10,000 bases of DNA from Asticcacaulis sp. (GCF_020217185.1 NZ_JAIWNX010000314.1:1-10000), one strand, 5' to 3'. Counted from the stretch's first letter, positions 1-6,728 are shown. Program-made: numbers and translations. The notes: generated by a model not told the origin, from the sequence alone.

Positions 1-348
1 TGGCGTTCCGTCCGGTCGTCTGATGTTCCTTTCATGGACCCAAATCCAGGCAATATTCTCGCAACATCCAAAAGCGTTCAGTATGAAAGATTGGATGTTG
101 ATTATAGCGTCCTGCGTGGTGTCTTTCTCAGGGACCTCAGCTACGTGCGGTGGGAGTAGGGTAAACACCTGCTCGACGCATCTGGTTAGCACACCGAGTC
201 TACGACACAGCCCGTGATCTGCGTGCTCTCTGGCTCCGTCTGTTTCAAACTGACGAAGGACAATTCGCTCTTGCAGCGCACGAAATTTGGGCCGGACCTC
301 AGCCAGTCCGGCAAACATATCCTCTATTTGCTCTTGGCTAAAATGCAT
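1..348 (-). CDS. Unknown protein, partial (C-terminus beyond left edge)
   Basis: An open frame of 116 codons starts at ATG 348-346 and runs without a stop off the left edge of the window. The start is well supported: GAGGG (358-354 on the minus strand) lies 5 bases upstream, and no other start codon occurs before the in-frame stop at 436-438. The visible part is soluble, mostly helical and charged at the N-terminus (MHFSQEQIEDMF...). It has a cysteine- and aromatic-rich stretch around residues 84-106, containing NIQSFILNAFGCCENIAWIW. I see no signal peptide or membrane segment and do not recognise the family. It lies downstream of, and on the same strand as, the AlbA_2 gene, 197 bases away behind an operator-like repeat region, so it may have its own promoter. 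Confidence is good that it is a gene, nil on function. Confidence 0.72.
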   Translation of the reverse strand, partial: MHFSQEQIEDMFAGLAEVRPKFRALQERIVLRQFETDGAREHADHGLCRRLGVLTRCVEQVFTLLPPHVAEVPEKDTTQDAIINIQSFILNAFGCCENIAWIWVHERNIRRPDGTP

Positions 349-414
349 GCCATCCCTCAGGGAAGTGAATGCTAAGCTATTTGCTTTGATGGCAATAGGG
401 AACGTTAGCGAAAA

Positions 415-441
415 TGCGGAGCAATCAAATCCCGCTCAAAT
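415..441. repeat. Direct repeat, copy A
   Basis: The core CAATCAAATCCCGCTCAAAT (422-441) recurs at 520-539 with a single G/A difference. Five identical bases (TGCGG) also precede both copies, separated from the core by a short unequal linker. Read on the minus strand, each copy contains ATTTGA-N5-ATTTGA, two half-sites 11 bases apart, which would place them on one face of the helix. This copy lies 67-93 bases upstream of the start of the partial gene at 1-348. Confidence 0.7.
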
Positions 442-460
442 CTTTTTTCTTGTTTTTGTT

Positions 461-494
461 TCAATAAGTCATTGAAACGTCAATAAAAAATTGA
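461..494. promoter_or_regulatory. Tandem palindromes TCAAT-N5-ATTGA, possible operator
   Basis: Two copies of TCAAT-N5-ATTGA lie next to each other at 461-475 and 480-494, with centres 19 bases apart. The first extends to 7-bp arms (TTTCAAT/ATTGAAA, 459-477) and the second to 6-bp arms (GTCAAT/ATTGAC, 479-495). The pair is AT-rich and lies in the gap upstream of the minus-strand gene at 1-348. No T-run follows on either strand, so a terminator is unlikely. A dimeric regulator binding two adjacent sites is an inference; the regulator is not identifiable here. Confidence 0.45.
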
Positions 495-511
495 CTACGG
501 TTTGTTTTGGT

Positions 512-539
512 TGCGGCGACAATCAAATCCCACTCAAAT
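512..539. repeat. Direct repeat, copy B
   Basis: Second copy of the repeat at 415-441. Its core at 520-539 differs from copy A only by A for G at one position, and it is also preceded by TGCGG (512-516). It ends 6 bases beyond the stop of the AlbA_2 gene (546-548). Copies A and B bracket the two TCAAT-N5-ATTGA palindromes almost symmetrically. Confidence 0.7.
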
Positions 540-545
540 GTTAGC

Positions 546-2000
546 TTAAGCCCACCAAGGGACGTACCCTGACTTGGGTCGATCCGGATCTGCCGCTCTA
601 ATTCTTCCACGCGCCAACGTTGCGCTTATGACTTGAGAAACCTGCGCTGAATTTTGAGGCTCAATCCCAAACCGCTCACGCAGGGAGGCGTTTTTCATAA
701 TGTCCCCGCTGATGAACTTTAACACCGCATGTTGATAACACGCACGGATGCGTTCATCCGGAGACATCGCGCTAAATCGTCTTGGGGCGAACAATACGCA
801 ACGCATTGCTTCCCCCTCAACTCGAAAGTCAGGAGGGGGAAGTTGATACAATTCAACAGAGGCGACAACTTTGTCGATTCCGGTGCCTTGTTCCTCGCAT
901 ATTTTCATGCGCCGCATGAAAGCAGCGAGAGCCTCGTTACGGGAGCGGGGCGGGGAATCGATAAACCTCTCCGGGGCAATTAGCGGCTGACCTGGATTGG
1001 TAATTTCGAGCCGATCTTTAAATAATTCGATCAGGGGACCCGTACCTGTAATGGACATGTCCTGATGAATTAGAGCATTGGCAACAAGCTCTCGAATAGC
1101 AATTGGCGGGTACATGACCGTTTCAGTGCGGAACGCCTTGCCAATATGCTCATTCTCCGGAAGCAGCCCTGAAACGTAGTCAATTAGCCCCTTAAATCCG
1201 GATGCGTACCCTTTTCTGCCGTCCTGTCTTTTGCTGACCATGTCTGCACGATTATTGCCCTCGTAGGCCACGAAACGAACGGCCTTCCGGGCTAAGCGGG
1301 AATCGAACTGGTCCAAATCTTTCGCAAATAAAATGGCACCTAAGTTGGTAATATTCCAGCGATCACCTACGTCGCGCATAATAAGGCGCTCGGCCTCAAG
1401 CCTATCAAAAATGCCGGCACGATTGTCGGGTAGCGTTTGGCCAGTCAATTCGAAGAGGCTAACGTAGTCCAATAAGCTCAGCACCGTGTCCGCAGTGATA
1501 AACTGAGCTGCCAGACCGCTTTCCCAAACATATGGTTGAAGCTTTGCCCATAGGGCGCGCTGCCTTTCTGGGTGGTCAGATAGAGACGGGGTGGCGCTGC
1601 CTATTCGGATATATGCAGTGCGATCAAACTCGATTGGTGCTGTTGTTGCCGCAGGTATCTCTAGGAGCACTATATTGCGTCCCGTATGCTCCACCTCTTT
1701 AAAAACGATAGGCAAATCCGGGCTTAAGCGTTGTGAGAGCCAAAATTCGAGAGGCTGATTTCCCACTTTAGCGGCCGAGGGGCGGAAGGTTGTGCCCACG
1801 AGTGCGCGATCTTCGTCGCGCACGCCCCAAAGCATGTAGCCAAAATGCTTATCAGCGAGCCTCGCAGCGTTCGAAATGGCAGAAATACGCTTTCCCATGC
1901 CTTCGGGGTCAGCGTTGTTTTCTTTGAACTCAGTCCAAGATGTTTCCGCGCCTAACGCGAGAACGTCATCAATAAGCGCCAGAGTTCTCGCGTCGGTCAT
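546..2000 (-). CDS. AlbA_2 (Schlafen-like) DNA-binding / GHKL ATPase-type protein
   Basis: A 484-residue protein read from ATG 2000-1998. Residues 17-140 match the AlbA_2 (Schlafen-type, DNA/RNA-binding) domain: ETSWTEFKENN near the start, then the GYMLWGV strand and the RIGSATPSL end. Residues 300-400 form an HATPase_c_4-like (GHKL) fold: RELVANALIHQD (303-314, the N-box type motif), EITNPG (332-337) and EEQGTGIDKV (369-378). The last 70 residues look like a winged helix. Such proteins are usually annotated as putative transcriptional regulators or ATP-binding proteins, and they are common in accessory and defence-rich regions; the molecular role is generally unproven. Start choice: the family typically begins MTDA..LALID, matching ATG 2000. 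GTG 2030 is an alternative, because AGAGGG lies 7 bases upstream of it. A weak GCTAAGAC -10-like box (2038-2031) would favour ATG 2000. Base composition is lower in GC than the heme genes. Function confidence is moderate, domain confidence high. Confidence 0.88.
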   Translation of the reverse strand: MTDARTLALIDDVLALGAETSWTEFKENNADPEGMGKRISAISNAARLADKHFGYMLWGVRDEDRALVGTTFRPSAAKVGNQPLEFWLSQRLSPDLPIVFKEVEHTGRNIVLLEIPAATTAPIEFDRTAYIRIGSATPSLSDHPERQRALWAKLQPYVWESGLAAQFITADTVLSLLDYVSLFELTGQTLPDNRAGIFDRLEAERLIMRDVGDRWNITNLGAILFAKDLDQFDSRLARKAVRFVAYEGNNRADMVSKRQDGRKGYASGFKGLIDYVSGLLPENEHIGKAFRTETVMYPPIAIRELVANALIHQDMSITGTGPLIELFKDRLEITNPGQPLIAPERFIDSPPRSRNEALAAFMRRMKICEEQGTGIDKVVASVELYQLPPPDFRVEGEAMRCVLFAPRRFSAMSPDERIRACYQHAVLKFISGDIMKNASLRERFGIEPQNSAQVSQVISATLARGRIRAADPDRPKSGYVPWWA

Positions 2001-2091
2001 AGTGAGTCCATGCGTCAGATAGGTTTGCACGTCTTAGCCCTCTACAGAGAGAAGCAAAAGAGTTTATCGATGCATAGGGGGCGACCGACCT

Positions 2092-2117
2092 GCACAGATG
2101 TGCCCCATCTGTGCCCC
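2092..2117. repeat. 9-bp-stem hairpin overlapping a GTGCCCC direct pair
   Basis: GCACAGATG (2092-2100) and CATCTGTGC (2106-2114) are perfect inverted repeats around a 5-base loop, TGCCC. Overlapping this, GTGCCCC occurs twice (2100-2106 and 2111-2117), 11 bases apart and so in helical phase. No T-run follows on either strand, which argues against an intrinsic terminator. It sits 71 bases beyond the encoded CCA end of tRNA-Thr. Short phased direct repeats in this position resemble the arm-type sites of tyrosine integrases, but no integrase is visible and this reading is only inferred. Confidence 0.5.
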
Positions 2118-2187
2118 GGAAGTTCGAAGGGGCTTCTCGAAGCAATAGTCGCTATTATGCAAGCATTTGATTTTAAAGTAAAAGTAG

Positions 2188-2263
2188 TGGTGCCGCTTAG
2201 GTGACTCGAACACCTGACCCCCTCATTACGAATGAGGTGCTCTACCGGCTGAGCTAAAGCGGC
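2188..2263 (-). tRNA. tRNA-Thr (anticodon CGT), CCA encoded
   Basis: The minus strand folds as a full 76-nt cloverleaf. The acceptor is GCCGCTT/AAGCGGC, the D stem GCTC/GAGC, the anticodon stem CCTCA/TGAGG with loop TTCGTAA, the variable loop GGGTC, and the T arm AGGTG-TTCGAGT-CACCT. The discriminator is A and the CCA end is encoded (2190-2188). The anticodon CGT reads the threonine codon ACG. The gene lies 100 bases after the hemY stop on the same strand. An AT-rich GATTAT (2285-2280) could be its -10 box but no convincing -35 is seen. Its 3' end faces the lower-GC region at 1-2187, so it is a plausible integration target. Confidence 0.97.
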
Positions 2264-2363
2264 ACTTTGATGCAGGCGCATAATCGCCCGCCCCGGTTCG
2301 GAGAGCGCTGTTTACAGGCTCCCATAGCGGTTTGGCAAGGGCCCAAAGCGCCCACATTGGCAA

Positions 2364-3911
2364 TTATTTTGTGGGTTTTGTCTTGCGAGCGCGGGGTTTG
2401 GGGGCTGGCGGGGCGACTTCGGCCTCATCGAGGTCGTGTCCGGCAATGGCCGCGTCGTATCCGTCCGGGCTGAGGGCCAGATTGTCGGGCAGGGGCGCTG
2501 GGCCTGACTTTTTCTGCGCCGCCTTGACGAAGGGCATGGACGGCACATAGCGCGTCGGCATGTCAGGAACGTCGGGCAGGCCCTTTTCGGCGCGTTCATG
2601 GCGCGGGTGCGCCAAAGCCCCCGTTTCGGCATAGGTCAGGACCAGCGTCGTCCAGTCGGACGGCGTATAGGCAAAGGCCTTGCCTTCCGGGTCAAGGTCG
2701 GACCAGTCGGGCTCGGCCCTGGCCAGCGAGGCCTTGGCGACCCAGCCGCGCGCCCCGTCCACGTCCTGCACGGCCAGAGCCGCCTTGGCCATCAGGCCGC
2801 ACAGGCGGCGCGTCAGGCGCTCCTCGGTCAGTTCGTCCTCAAGCGCCGCCGTGGCGCGGTCGATATCGGCGCGCAAGCCGCTGAGGACAGCGCGTTCGAC
2901 CTCCAGCAGGCGGCTTTCGCGGTGCTGCGGGTTGCGGTCGATCAGCCCTTGCAGACGGCGCGCGCGGTCCTTCGGCGTCTCATCGTTCACCAGGTCGCGA
3001 TAGGCCAGCCAGATGGCCGGGTGCGGCTGAGCGGCATAGGCGGCCTCCAGAACGTCTTCGGCGCGGCCCAGCTTGTTATGCGCGCTCAGCAGACGCGCGG
3101 CAATGACGGCACCGGGCGCGAACATGGGCTGAAGCTTGGCGGCGCGCACGGCGTAATCGAGCGCCTGTTCGCGGATCTGCGCCTCAGGCGCGGTTTCCAG
3201 ATGCGCGGCCGAGGCGGCCATCAGGGCGGCGCGCGCCCGTTCGGCAAACAGCGGCGAAACCAGCTTGCGGTTCAGCGCCCCTTCGACCAGATCGAGCGCT
3301 TCGGCCCATTCGCCGGCGGTCGAGCGCGCTTCGAACAGGGTCTTGAAGGCCCACATGGCGGGTTTGGGCTGGTTATAGCCTTCACCGGCCAGACGGATGG
3401 CCTCGGCGCGGTCGCCTTCGGAGATGGCGAGGGTCATCAGGCCGCGCAGGCCGGCGAGTTTCAGTTCCGGCACGCTCAGCATAGCCGTCCAGGCGGCGCG
3501 CGTGGCGACCGGGTCATGGGCGGTTTCAGCCGCCAGCGCGTTGAGGATGCGCACCAATGCCACATTGTCGTGCACATCCACGGCCTTGATTGCCTGACGG
3601 CGCGCTTCGGCCCCATCGCCGGACACGACGGCGATAAAGCCGCGCGTGAGGGTCTCTTCGCCCTGACGGCGACGGGCGGCGGCGCGCTGGCGTTCGGCGC
3701 GCTGCGGGGCGCGCGACATCCACAGGACGAGGTTCCAGAAGCACACCGCCGCAAAGGCCAGCAGGCCTATAACGATAACGGCAGCGGCCGCCGGGGTGTC
3801 GATGCGGTAGCCAAGCCAGATCAGGGTGGCCGTGCCGGGGTCACCGGCGGCGGCAAAGGCCACGGCGATCAGGGCCATGATGCTGAGGAAAATCAGAAGC
3901 GTGCGGATCAC
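2364..3911 (-). CDS. hemY: HemY-like membrane-anchored TPR protein
   Basis: A 515-residue protein of the proteobacterial HemY family (HemY N-terminal domain, then TPR-like helices), not the Bacillus protoporphyrinogen oxidase that shares the name. Two hydrophobic segments, about residues 2-22 and 39-63, anchor it in the inner membrane. The rest is alanine-rich helical repeat with motifs such as ALALVEGAL-type helix pairs, and it ends in a basic tail (PRARKTKPTK). The start is GTG 3911-3909, overlapping the upstream stop as GTGA, with GGAG 8 bases upstream. A longer in-frame extension to 4076 would lie inside the mitofilin-like gene and lacks protein-like sequence. It is the last protein gene of the hemC-hemD-mitofilin-hemY run. 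Family members are linked to late heme synthesis by gene order; their biochemical role is not settled. No clear terminator follows. Confidence 0.88.
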   Translation of the reverse strand: MIRTLLIFLSIMALIAVAFAAAGDPGTATLIWLGYRIDTPAAAAVIVIGLLAFAAVCFWNLVLWMSRAPQRAERQRAAARRRQGEETLTRGFIAVVSGDGAEARRQAIKAVDVHDNVALVRILNALAAETAHDPVATRAAWTAMLSVPELKLAGLRGLMTLAISEGDRAEAIRLAGEGYNQPKPAMWAFKTLFEARSTAGEWAEALDLVEGALNRKLVSPLFAERARAALMAASAAHLETAPEAQIREQALDYAVRAAKLQPMFAPGAVIAARLLSAHNKLGRAEDVLEAAYAAQPHPAIWLAYRDLVNDETPKDRARRLQGLIDRNPQHRESRLLEVERAVLSGLRADIDRATAALEDELTEERLTRRLCGLMAKAALAVQDVDGARGWVAKASLARAEPDWSDLDPEGKAFAYTPSDWTTLVLTYAETGALAHPRHERAEKGLPDVPDMPTRYVPSMPFVKAAQKKSGPAPLPDNLALSPDGYDAAIAGHDLDEAEVAPPAPKPRARKTKPTK

Positions 3912-4882
3912 AGGCCAGTCTCCGGCTGAGGCGCGACGGCGGCCCCGCTGCCCGCCGTGGCGTCGGCGCCATTGGCCGTGCTGTAATTGGCCTGACTGAG
4001 GCGGCTCAAGGCCTCGACCGTGATGCGGCGGGTGGTGGTATCGACCAGCACGCGGTTGCGCGCATCGGTCATCCACGGCTTGAGCGCGGCTTGCGAGGCC
4101 GGGGGCAGGGTGGAGAGGACCGTCAGCGCACCGTTAAGATCGCCCTGATCCAGACGGCCCTGCGCCTGAAGCAGCAGGGCATCCGGGCCGCGCGCCGCGC
4201 CGTCGATGCGGCGTATGCTGATCAGGCCGCTGAGGGCATTGGTCAGGCGCGTCAGGAAGCTGTCGTCGGTTTTGGCGCTGGCGGCGGTGCGCGCCTTGGC
4301 GGCGTAGGCCGGGAAGCTGAGCGCCAGCCCGATTTCGCTGGGCACGCCCTTTTGCGCCAGAGGCCGCAGCGGTGCGACCATCACCGTATCGGTCAGGCTC
4401 TTTTCAACGTCCGCCAGTTCGGAAAGAAACGGCTGAGAGCCCTTCGCCGCCTGTTGCAGGCCCGACGCCGAGGTGGCCGCTGCGGCGGCCTGAATCAGCA
4501 GGCGCTGATTGGCCTCAAGGCGATCAAGGCGCTCAGACAGGCGGTTGAGCGCCGTCGGGTCGGCATAGGTGGGCGTTTGCGGCGTTTCGACAGATGCCTG
4601 CGCCTGACGCACGCGCAGGGCGTTCAGTTCGGCGGTCAGACGTGCGATTTCGGAGTCTTTTTCGCTGTCCTTGGCCACCGCCGCGGGGTCGAGATAGTCG
4701 GCCACGGTCTTTTGCGGGGCGCTCAGGTGCTCCTTATAGACCGCAAACCCCAGCACCCCCAGCGCCAGCAGCACGAAGACGATGGGAAAGGCAAAGGCGA
4801 TGATCAGCGGGCCGCGCCCCCAACGGGTCTTTTCCGGCTCCGCCGCAGCGGGGATCGGGTTCGGGGCGAAGTCGTCGGTCAT
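3908..4882 (-). CDS. Mic60/mitofilin-like inner-membrane protein
   Basis: A 324-residue protein. After a short acidic, proline-rich N-terminus it has one transmembrane helix (about residues 25-48, PLIIAFAFPIVFVLLALG). A heptad-like coiled-coil follows (about 65-135, including EIARLTAELNALRVRQ and NRLSERLDRLEANQ), then a helical C-terminal domain typical of alphaproteobacterial mitofilins: FLSELADVEKSL, LARL-type GDLNGALTVLSTLP, and a final AR-R stretch. In alphaproteobacteria this COG4223/Mic60-type gene commonly sits beside hemD and hemY; relatives shape membrane invaginations and cristae. It occupies the position that hemX holds in enterobacteria. The start is ATG 4882, 16 bases after the hemD stop, with GGA 5 bases upstream. 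A longer in-frame start at 4927 would overlap hemD and is less likely. The stop overlaps the hemY start by 4 bases (GTGA). A role in organising membranes near heme enzymes is inference. Confidence 0.82.
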   Translation of the reverse strand: MTDDFAPNPIPAAAEPEKTRWGRGPLIIAFAFPIVFVLLALGVLGFAVYKEHLSAPQKTVADYLDPAAVAKDSEKDSEIARLTAELNALRVRQAQASVETPQTPTYADPTALNRLSERLDRLEANQRLLIQAAAAATSASGLQQAAKGSQPFLSELADVEKSLTDTVMVAPLRPLAQKGVPSEIGLALSFPAYAAKARTAASAKTDDSFLTRLTNALSGLISIRRIDGAARGPDALLLQAQGRLDQGDLNGALTVLSTLPPASQAALKPWMTDARNRVLVDTTTRRITVEALSRLSQANYSTANGADATAGSGAAVAPQPETGL

Positions 4883-4898
4883 GGCGGTCCGTGGGGTT

Positions 4899-5585
4899 TT
4901 AGAGCCTGGCGAACAGGGCCTCTTCATCCGGAGAGGCCGCTACCTCTATGTTTAGGCCCGCAGAGGGTAAATTTCCAGTGAAATTGAGGTGTTCGCGCAA
5001 GCGTTGGGCGGTGGCCTCCGAGATGCAGAGGACACGCGCTGTCACGCCGCTCAGATAGGGCGCGCAGGCCTGCGCCCCGCGCGGTGAATAGAGCAGGATA
5101 TGGGTGATCGCCGCCATCTGCGCTCTGGCGTCGGGGGCGTCGCGCACCACGGTGCGATAGAAGAGGACCGGGTGCAGGTCGAACCCCGACAGGGCGGTAC
5201 TCAGGTCACGCGCCGGGGTTTCGGGTTGCGGGTAGAGGAGGGGGCCTTGCGGGGTCTCAGCTTTCAGCAGGCGGATCAGGTCTTCGACATCGCCGCTGGC
5301 GCTATGCACGGTATGGAAACCGGCCTCACGCGCTTCGCGGGCGGTGGCGTCGCCGACGGCCCACACCGTCTGATGCCGCGTCGCGTACTGGCGCGTAAAG
5401 GCTTTCAGGCCATTGATCGAGGTGGCAATGATATGGGCGAAACGCGCCACGTCGATGTCGGGGCTTAAGGGTTCGACCTCAAGCAGCGGGTCATTGATCA
5501 CCTCAAAACCGCGCGCCCGCAGCGCCTGCGCCGTGACGCTGGCCTGTGGCTCCGTTCGCGTTACCCAGATCAGGGGCGGGTTCAC
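4899..5585 (-). CDS. hemD: Uroporphyrinogen-III synthase
   Basis: A 228-residue cytosolic enzyme that closes hydroxymethylbilane to uroporphyrinogen III with inversion of ring D, the branch point to heme, siroheme and cobalamin. The family is poorly conserved. Supporting features are the N-terminal VTRTEP strand, a bilobed layout with ATSINGLKAF (about 54-63, the substrate-site loop region) and WAVGDATAREAREAGF (about 75-90), and ILLYSPRGAQA (about 163-173) in the second lobe, with the classic position after hemC. The start is GTG 5585-5583, overlapping the hemC stop as GTGA, which indicates translational coupling; the upstream SD is weak (AGG). Length is slightly below the usual 230-260. Nothing appears broken. 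Assignment is firm from sequence plus context. Confidence 0.93.
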   Translation of the reverse strand: MNPPLIWVTRTEPQASVTAQALRARGFEVINDPLLEVEPLSPDIDVARFAHIIATSINGLKAFTRQYATRHQTVWAVGDATAREAREAGFHTVHSASGDVEDLIRLLKAETPQGPLLYPQPETPARDLSTALSGFDLHPVLFYRTVVRDAPDARAQMAAITHILLYSPRGAQACAPYLSGVTARVLCISEATAQRLREHLNFTGNLPSAGLNIEVAASPDEEALFARL

Positions 5586-6532
5586 GCCTGCGCCTGATAC
5601 TGGATCAGGCGGTCGCCGGCCTCATCACGGATGGATTGCCCCAGACGCAGGCCCAGAGCGTGCGCCGATTCGACCGTAGGCGCGCTGATCGTTTCGCGCC
5701 TTTGCCAGCGCGTGCGGCCATCGGCGGTCAGGGCCTCAACAAACAGGGTGAGCGCGTCGCCTTCGATCTTCGCATAGGCCCCGACAGCCGTGCGGCACGA
5801 GGCTTCGAGCGCCACCAGCGCGCCGCGTTCGGCCGAAATTTGCAAATGCGTTTCGACGTGGTGCAGGCGCCTGATCCACGCCTGATCGAGGTCGGCGGTG
5901 CGGCATTGCACGGCCAGCGCGCCTTGGCCGGGGGCACAGGGGAACAGGTCGGGGTCGATATAGGACTTGATATGCGCCTCAAGCCCCATGCGTTTCAGGC
6001 CCGCCGCCGCCAGCAGGATGGCGTCGCAATGCCCGGCCTCCAGCTTCGACAGGCGCGTATCGACATTGCCGCGCAGCATGACGACCTCAAGGTCCGGCCG
6101 CACGGCCAGGGCCTGCGCCTGCCGCCGCAGCGAGGCCGTGCCGAGCTTGGCCCCTTGCGGCAGGTCTTCGAGGGTGCGGTAGTTGATCGACACAAAGGCG
6201 TCGCGCGGGTCTTCGCGCACCGGAAAGGCGCACAGGCTAAGACCGGGAATATCTTCGGCAGGCATGTCTTTCAGCGAATGGACGGCGACATCGACGTCGC
6301 CATTCAGAAGCGCGTCCTCGATCTCCTTGGTGAACAACTGCTTGCCGCCGGCTTCGATCAGGCGGCGGTCCTGAATGCGGTCGCCCTGCGTGGTGATGAT
6401 GACCAGCGGCGCAACCTCATGAGACAGGGCCGGGTCGTGACCCAGCGCGGTGACCATCTGACGCTGAACCCAGCCGCATTGGGTGGTGGCCAGCCGCGAA
6501 CCGCGCGTACCGATTTTCAGAAGTGGAGTCAT
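5582..6532 (-). CDS. hemC: Porphobilinogen deaminase (hydroxymethylbilane synthase)
   Basis: A 316-residue cytosolic enzyme that joins four porphobilinogen molecules into hydroxymethylbilane. All family signatures are present: IGTRGSRLA (7-15), KQLFTKEIEDALL (64-76), VDVAVHSLKDMP (80-91) with the catalytic Asp at 89, GTASLRRQAQ (131-140), RGNVDTRLSKLEAG (154-167), APGQGALAVQCR (200-211) and LEASCRTAVGAY (242-253). In the last, Cys246 carries the dipyrromethane cofactor. Length is normal. The start ATG 6532-6530 has GAAGG 7 bases upstream. It is the first gene of the leftward cluster and overlaps hemD by GTGA. Its upstream spacer was interrupted by the 52-bp-repeat-flanked insert; one repeat copy lies 30 bases before its start, so a promoter within about 80 bases is probably still intact. 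Confidence 0.98.
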   Translation of the reverse strand: MTPLLKIGTRGSRLATTQCGWVQRQMVTALGHDPALSHEVAPLVIITTQGDRIQDRRLIEAGGKQLFTKEIEDALLNGDVDVAVHSLKDMPAEDIPGLSLCAFPVREDPRDAFVSINYRTLEDLPQGAKLGTASLRRQAQALAVRPDLEVVMLRGNVDTRLSKLEAGHCDAILLAAAGLKRMGLEAHIKSYIDPDLFPCAPGQGALAVQCRTADLDQAWIRRLHHVETHLQISAERGALVALEASCRTAVGAYAKIEGDALTLFVEALTADGRTRWQRRETISAPTVESAHALGLRLGQSIRDEAGDRLIQYQAQA

Positions 6533-6562
6533 AACTTAGCCTTCGGGTTGCTATGTCTCTTC

Positions 6563-6614
6563 CCTAAAATTTCGCCCTGCGGCTTGCAAGCCCCTTGACC
6601 TGCGGCCATTTGGC
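6563..6614. repeat. 52-bp perfect direct repeat, left copy
   Basis: These 52 bases (CCTAAAATTTCGCC... to ...GGCCATTTGGC) recur without a mismatch at 8979-9030 in the same orientation; the flanking bases then differ at both ends apart from chance matches. The copies bracket the inserted SEC-C/nuclease gene. Internal structure: a perfect 12-bp palindrome GGCTTGCAAGCC (6581-6592), CCTGCGGC twice, 23 bases apart (6576-6583 and 6599-6606), and a TTGACC -35-like box (6595-6600). The length is far beyond usual transposon target duplications. Confidence 0.97.
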
Positions 6615-6620
6615 TACAGC
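6595..6620 (+). promoter_or_regulatory. Putative housekeeping promoter into the inserted gene
   Basis: TTGACCT (6595-6601), 11 bases, then GCTACAGC (6613-6620). This fits the Caulobacter housekeeping pattern TTGACGS-N10-14-GCTANAWC with one mismatch in each box. The -35 box lies inside the 52-bp repeat and the -10 box spans its right edge, so it exists only because of the present junction. It would give a leader of roughly 100 bases before the GTG at 6729. Prediction by eye only. Confidence 0.45.
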
Positions 6621-6728
6621 CGCAAACTGTCAATTTTTGGTTGTTTTTGTGAGTGACTGTACGAGTGCTCAGGCATGCGTTATTATCTTTGATTGAAAAT
6701 TCGCGAGGATCAATTTTGAGGAAAAGCG

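Noticed and set aside
23..475. Two short plus-strand open frames (23-217 and 287-475)
   Set aside because: They oppose the better-supported minus-strand gene at 1-348, or run through the repeat region, and lack a convincing SD.
2092..2114. Intrinsic terminator for the tRNA or AlbA_2 region
   Set aside because: The stem is good but neither strand has a following T-run.
2042..2281. 79-codon minus-strand open frame across the tRNA
   Set aside because: It covers the entire tRNA-Thr gene and has no family resemblance; the tRNA explains the sequence.
2598..3929. Long plus-strand open frame opposite hemY
   Set aside because: It is the antisense shadow of a GC-rich gene: low-complexity Arg/Gly-rich translation, no SD, no family features.
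2367..4076. Longer hemY start at 4076
   Set aside because: The extra 55 codons lie inside the mitofilin-like gene and read as non-protein-like sequence; GTG 3911 with GGAG and the GTGA overlap is the natural start.
4091..4981. Plus-strand open frame opposite the mitofilin-like gene and hemD end
   Set aside because: Antisense shadow with an arginine/glycine-rich translation; the minus strand carries clear protein domains.
5546..6598. Plus-strand open frame opposite hemC
   Set aside because: Its whole length mirrors hemC, which has complete catalytic motifs on the minus strand.
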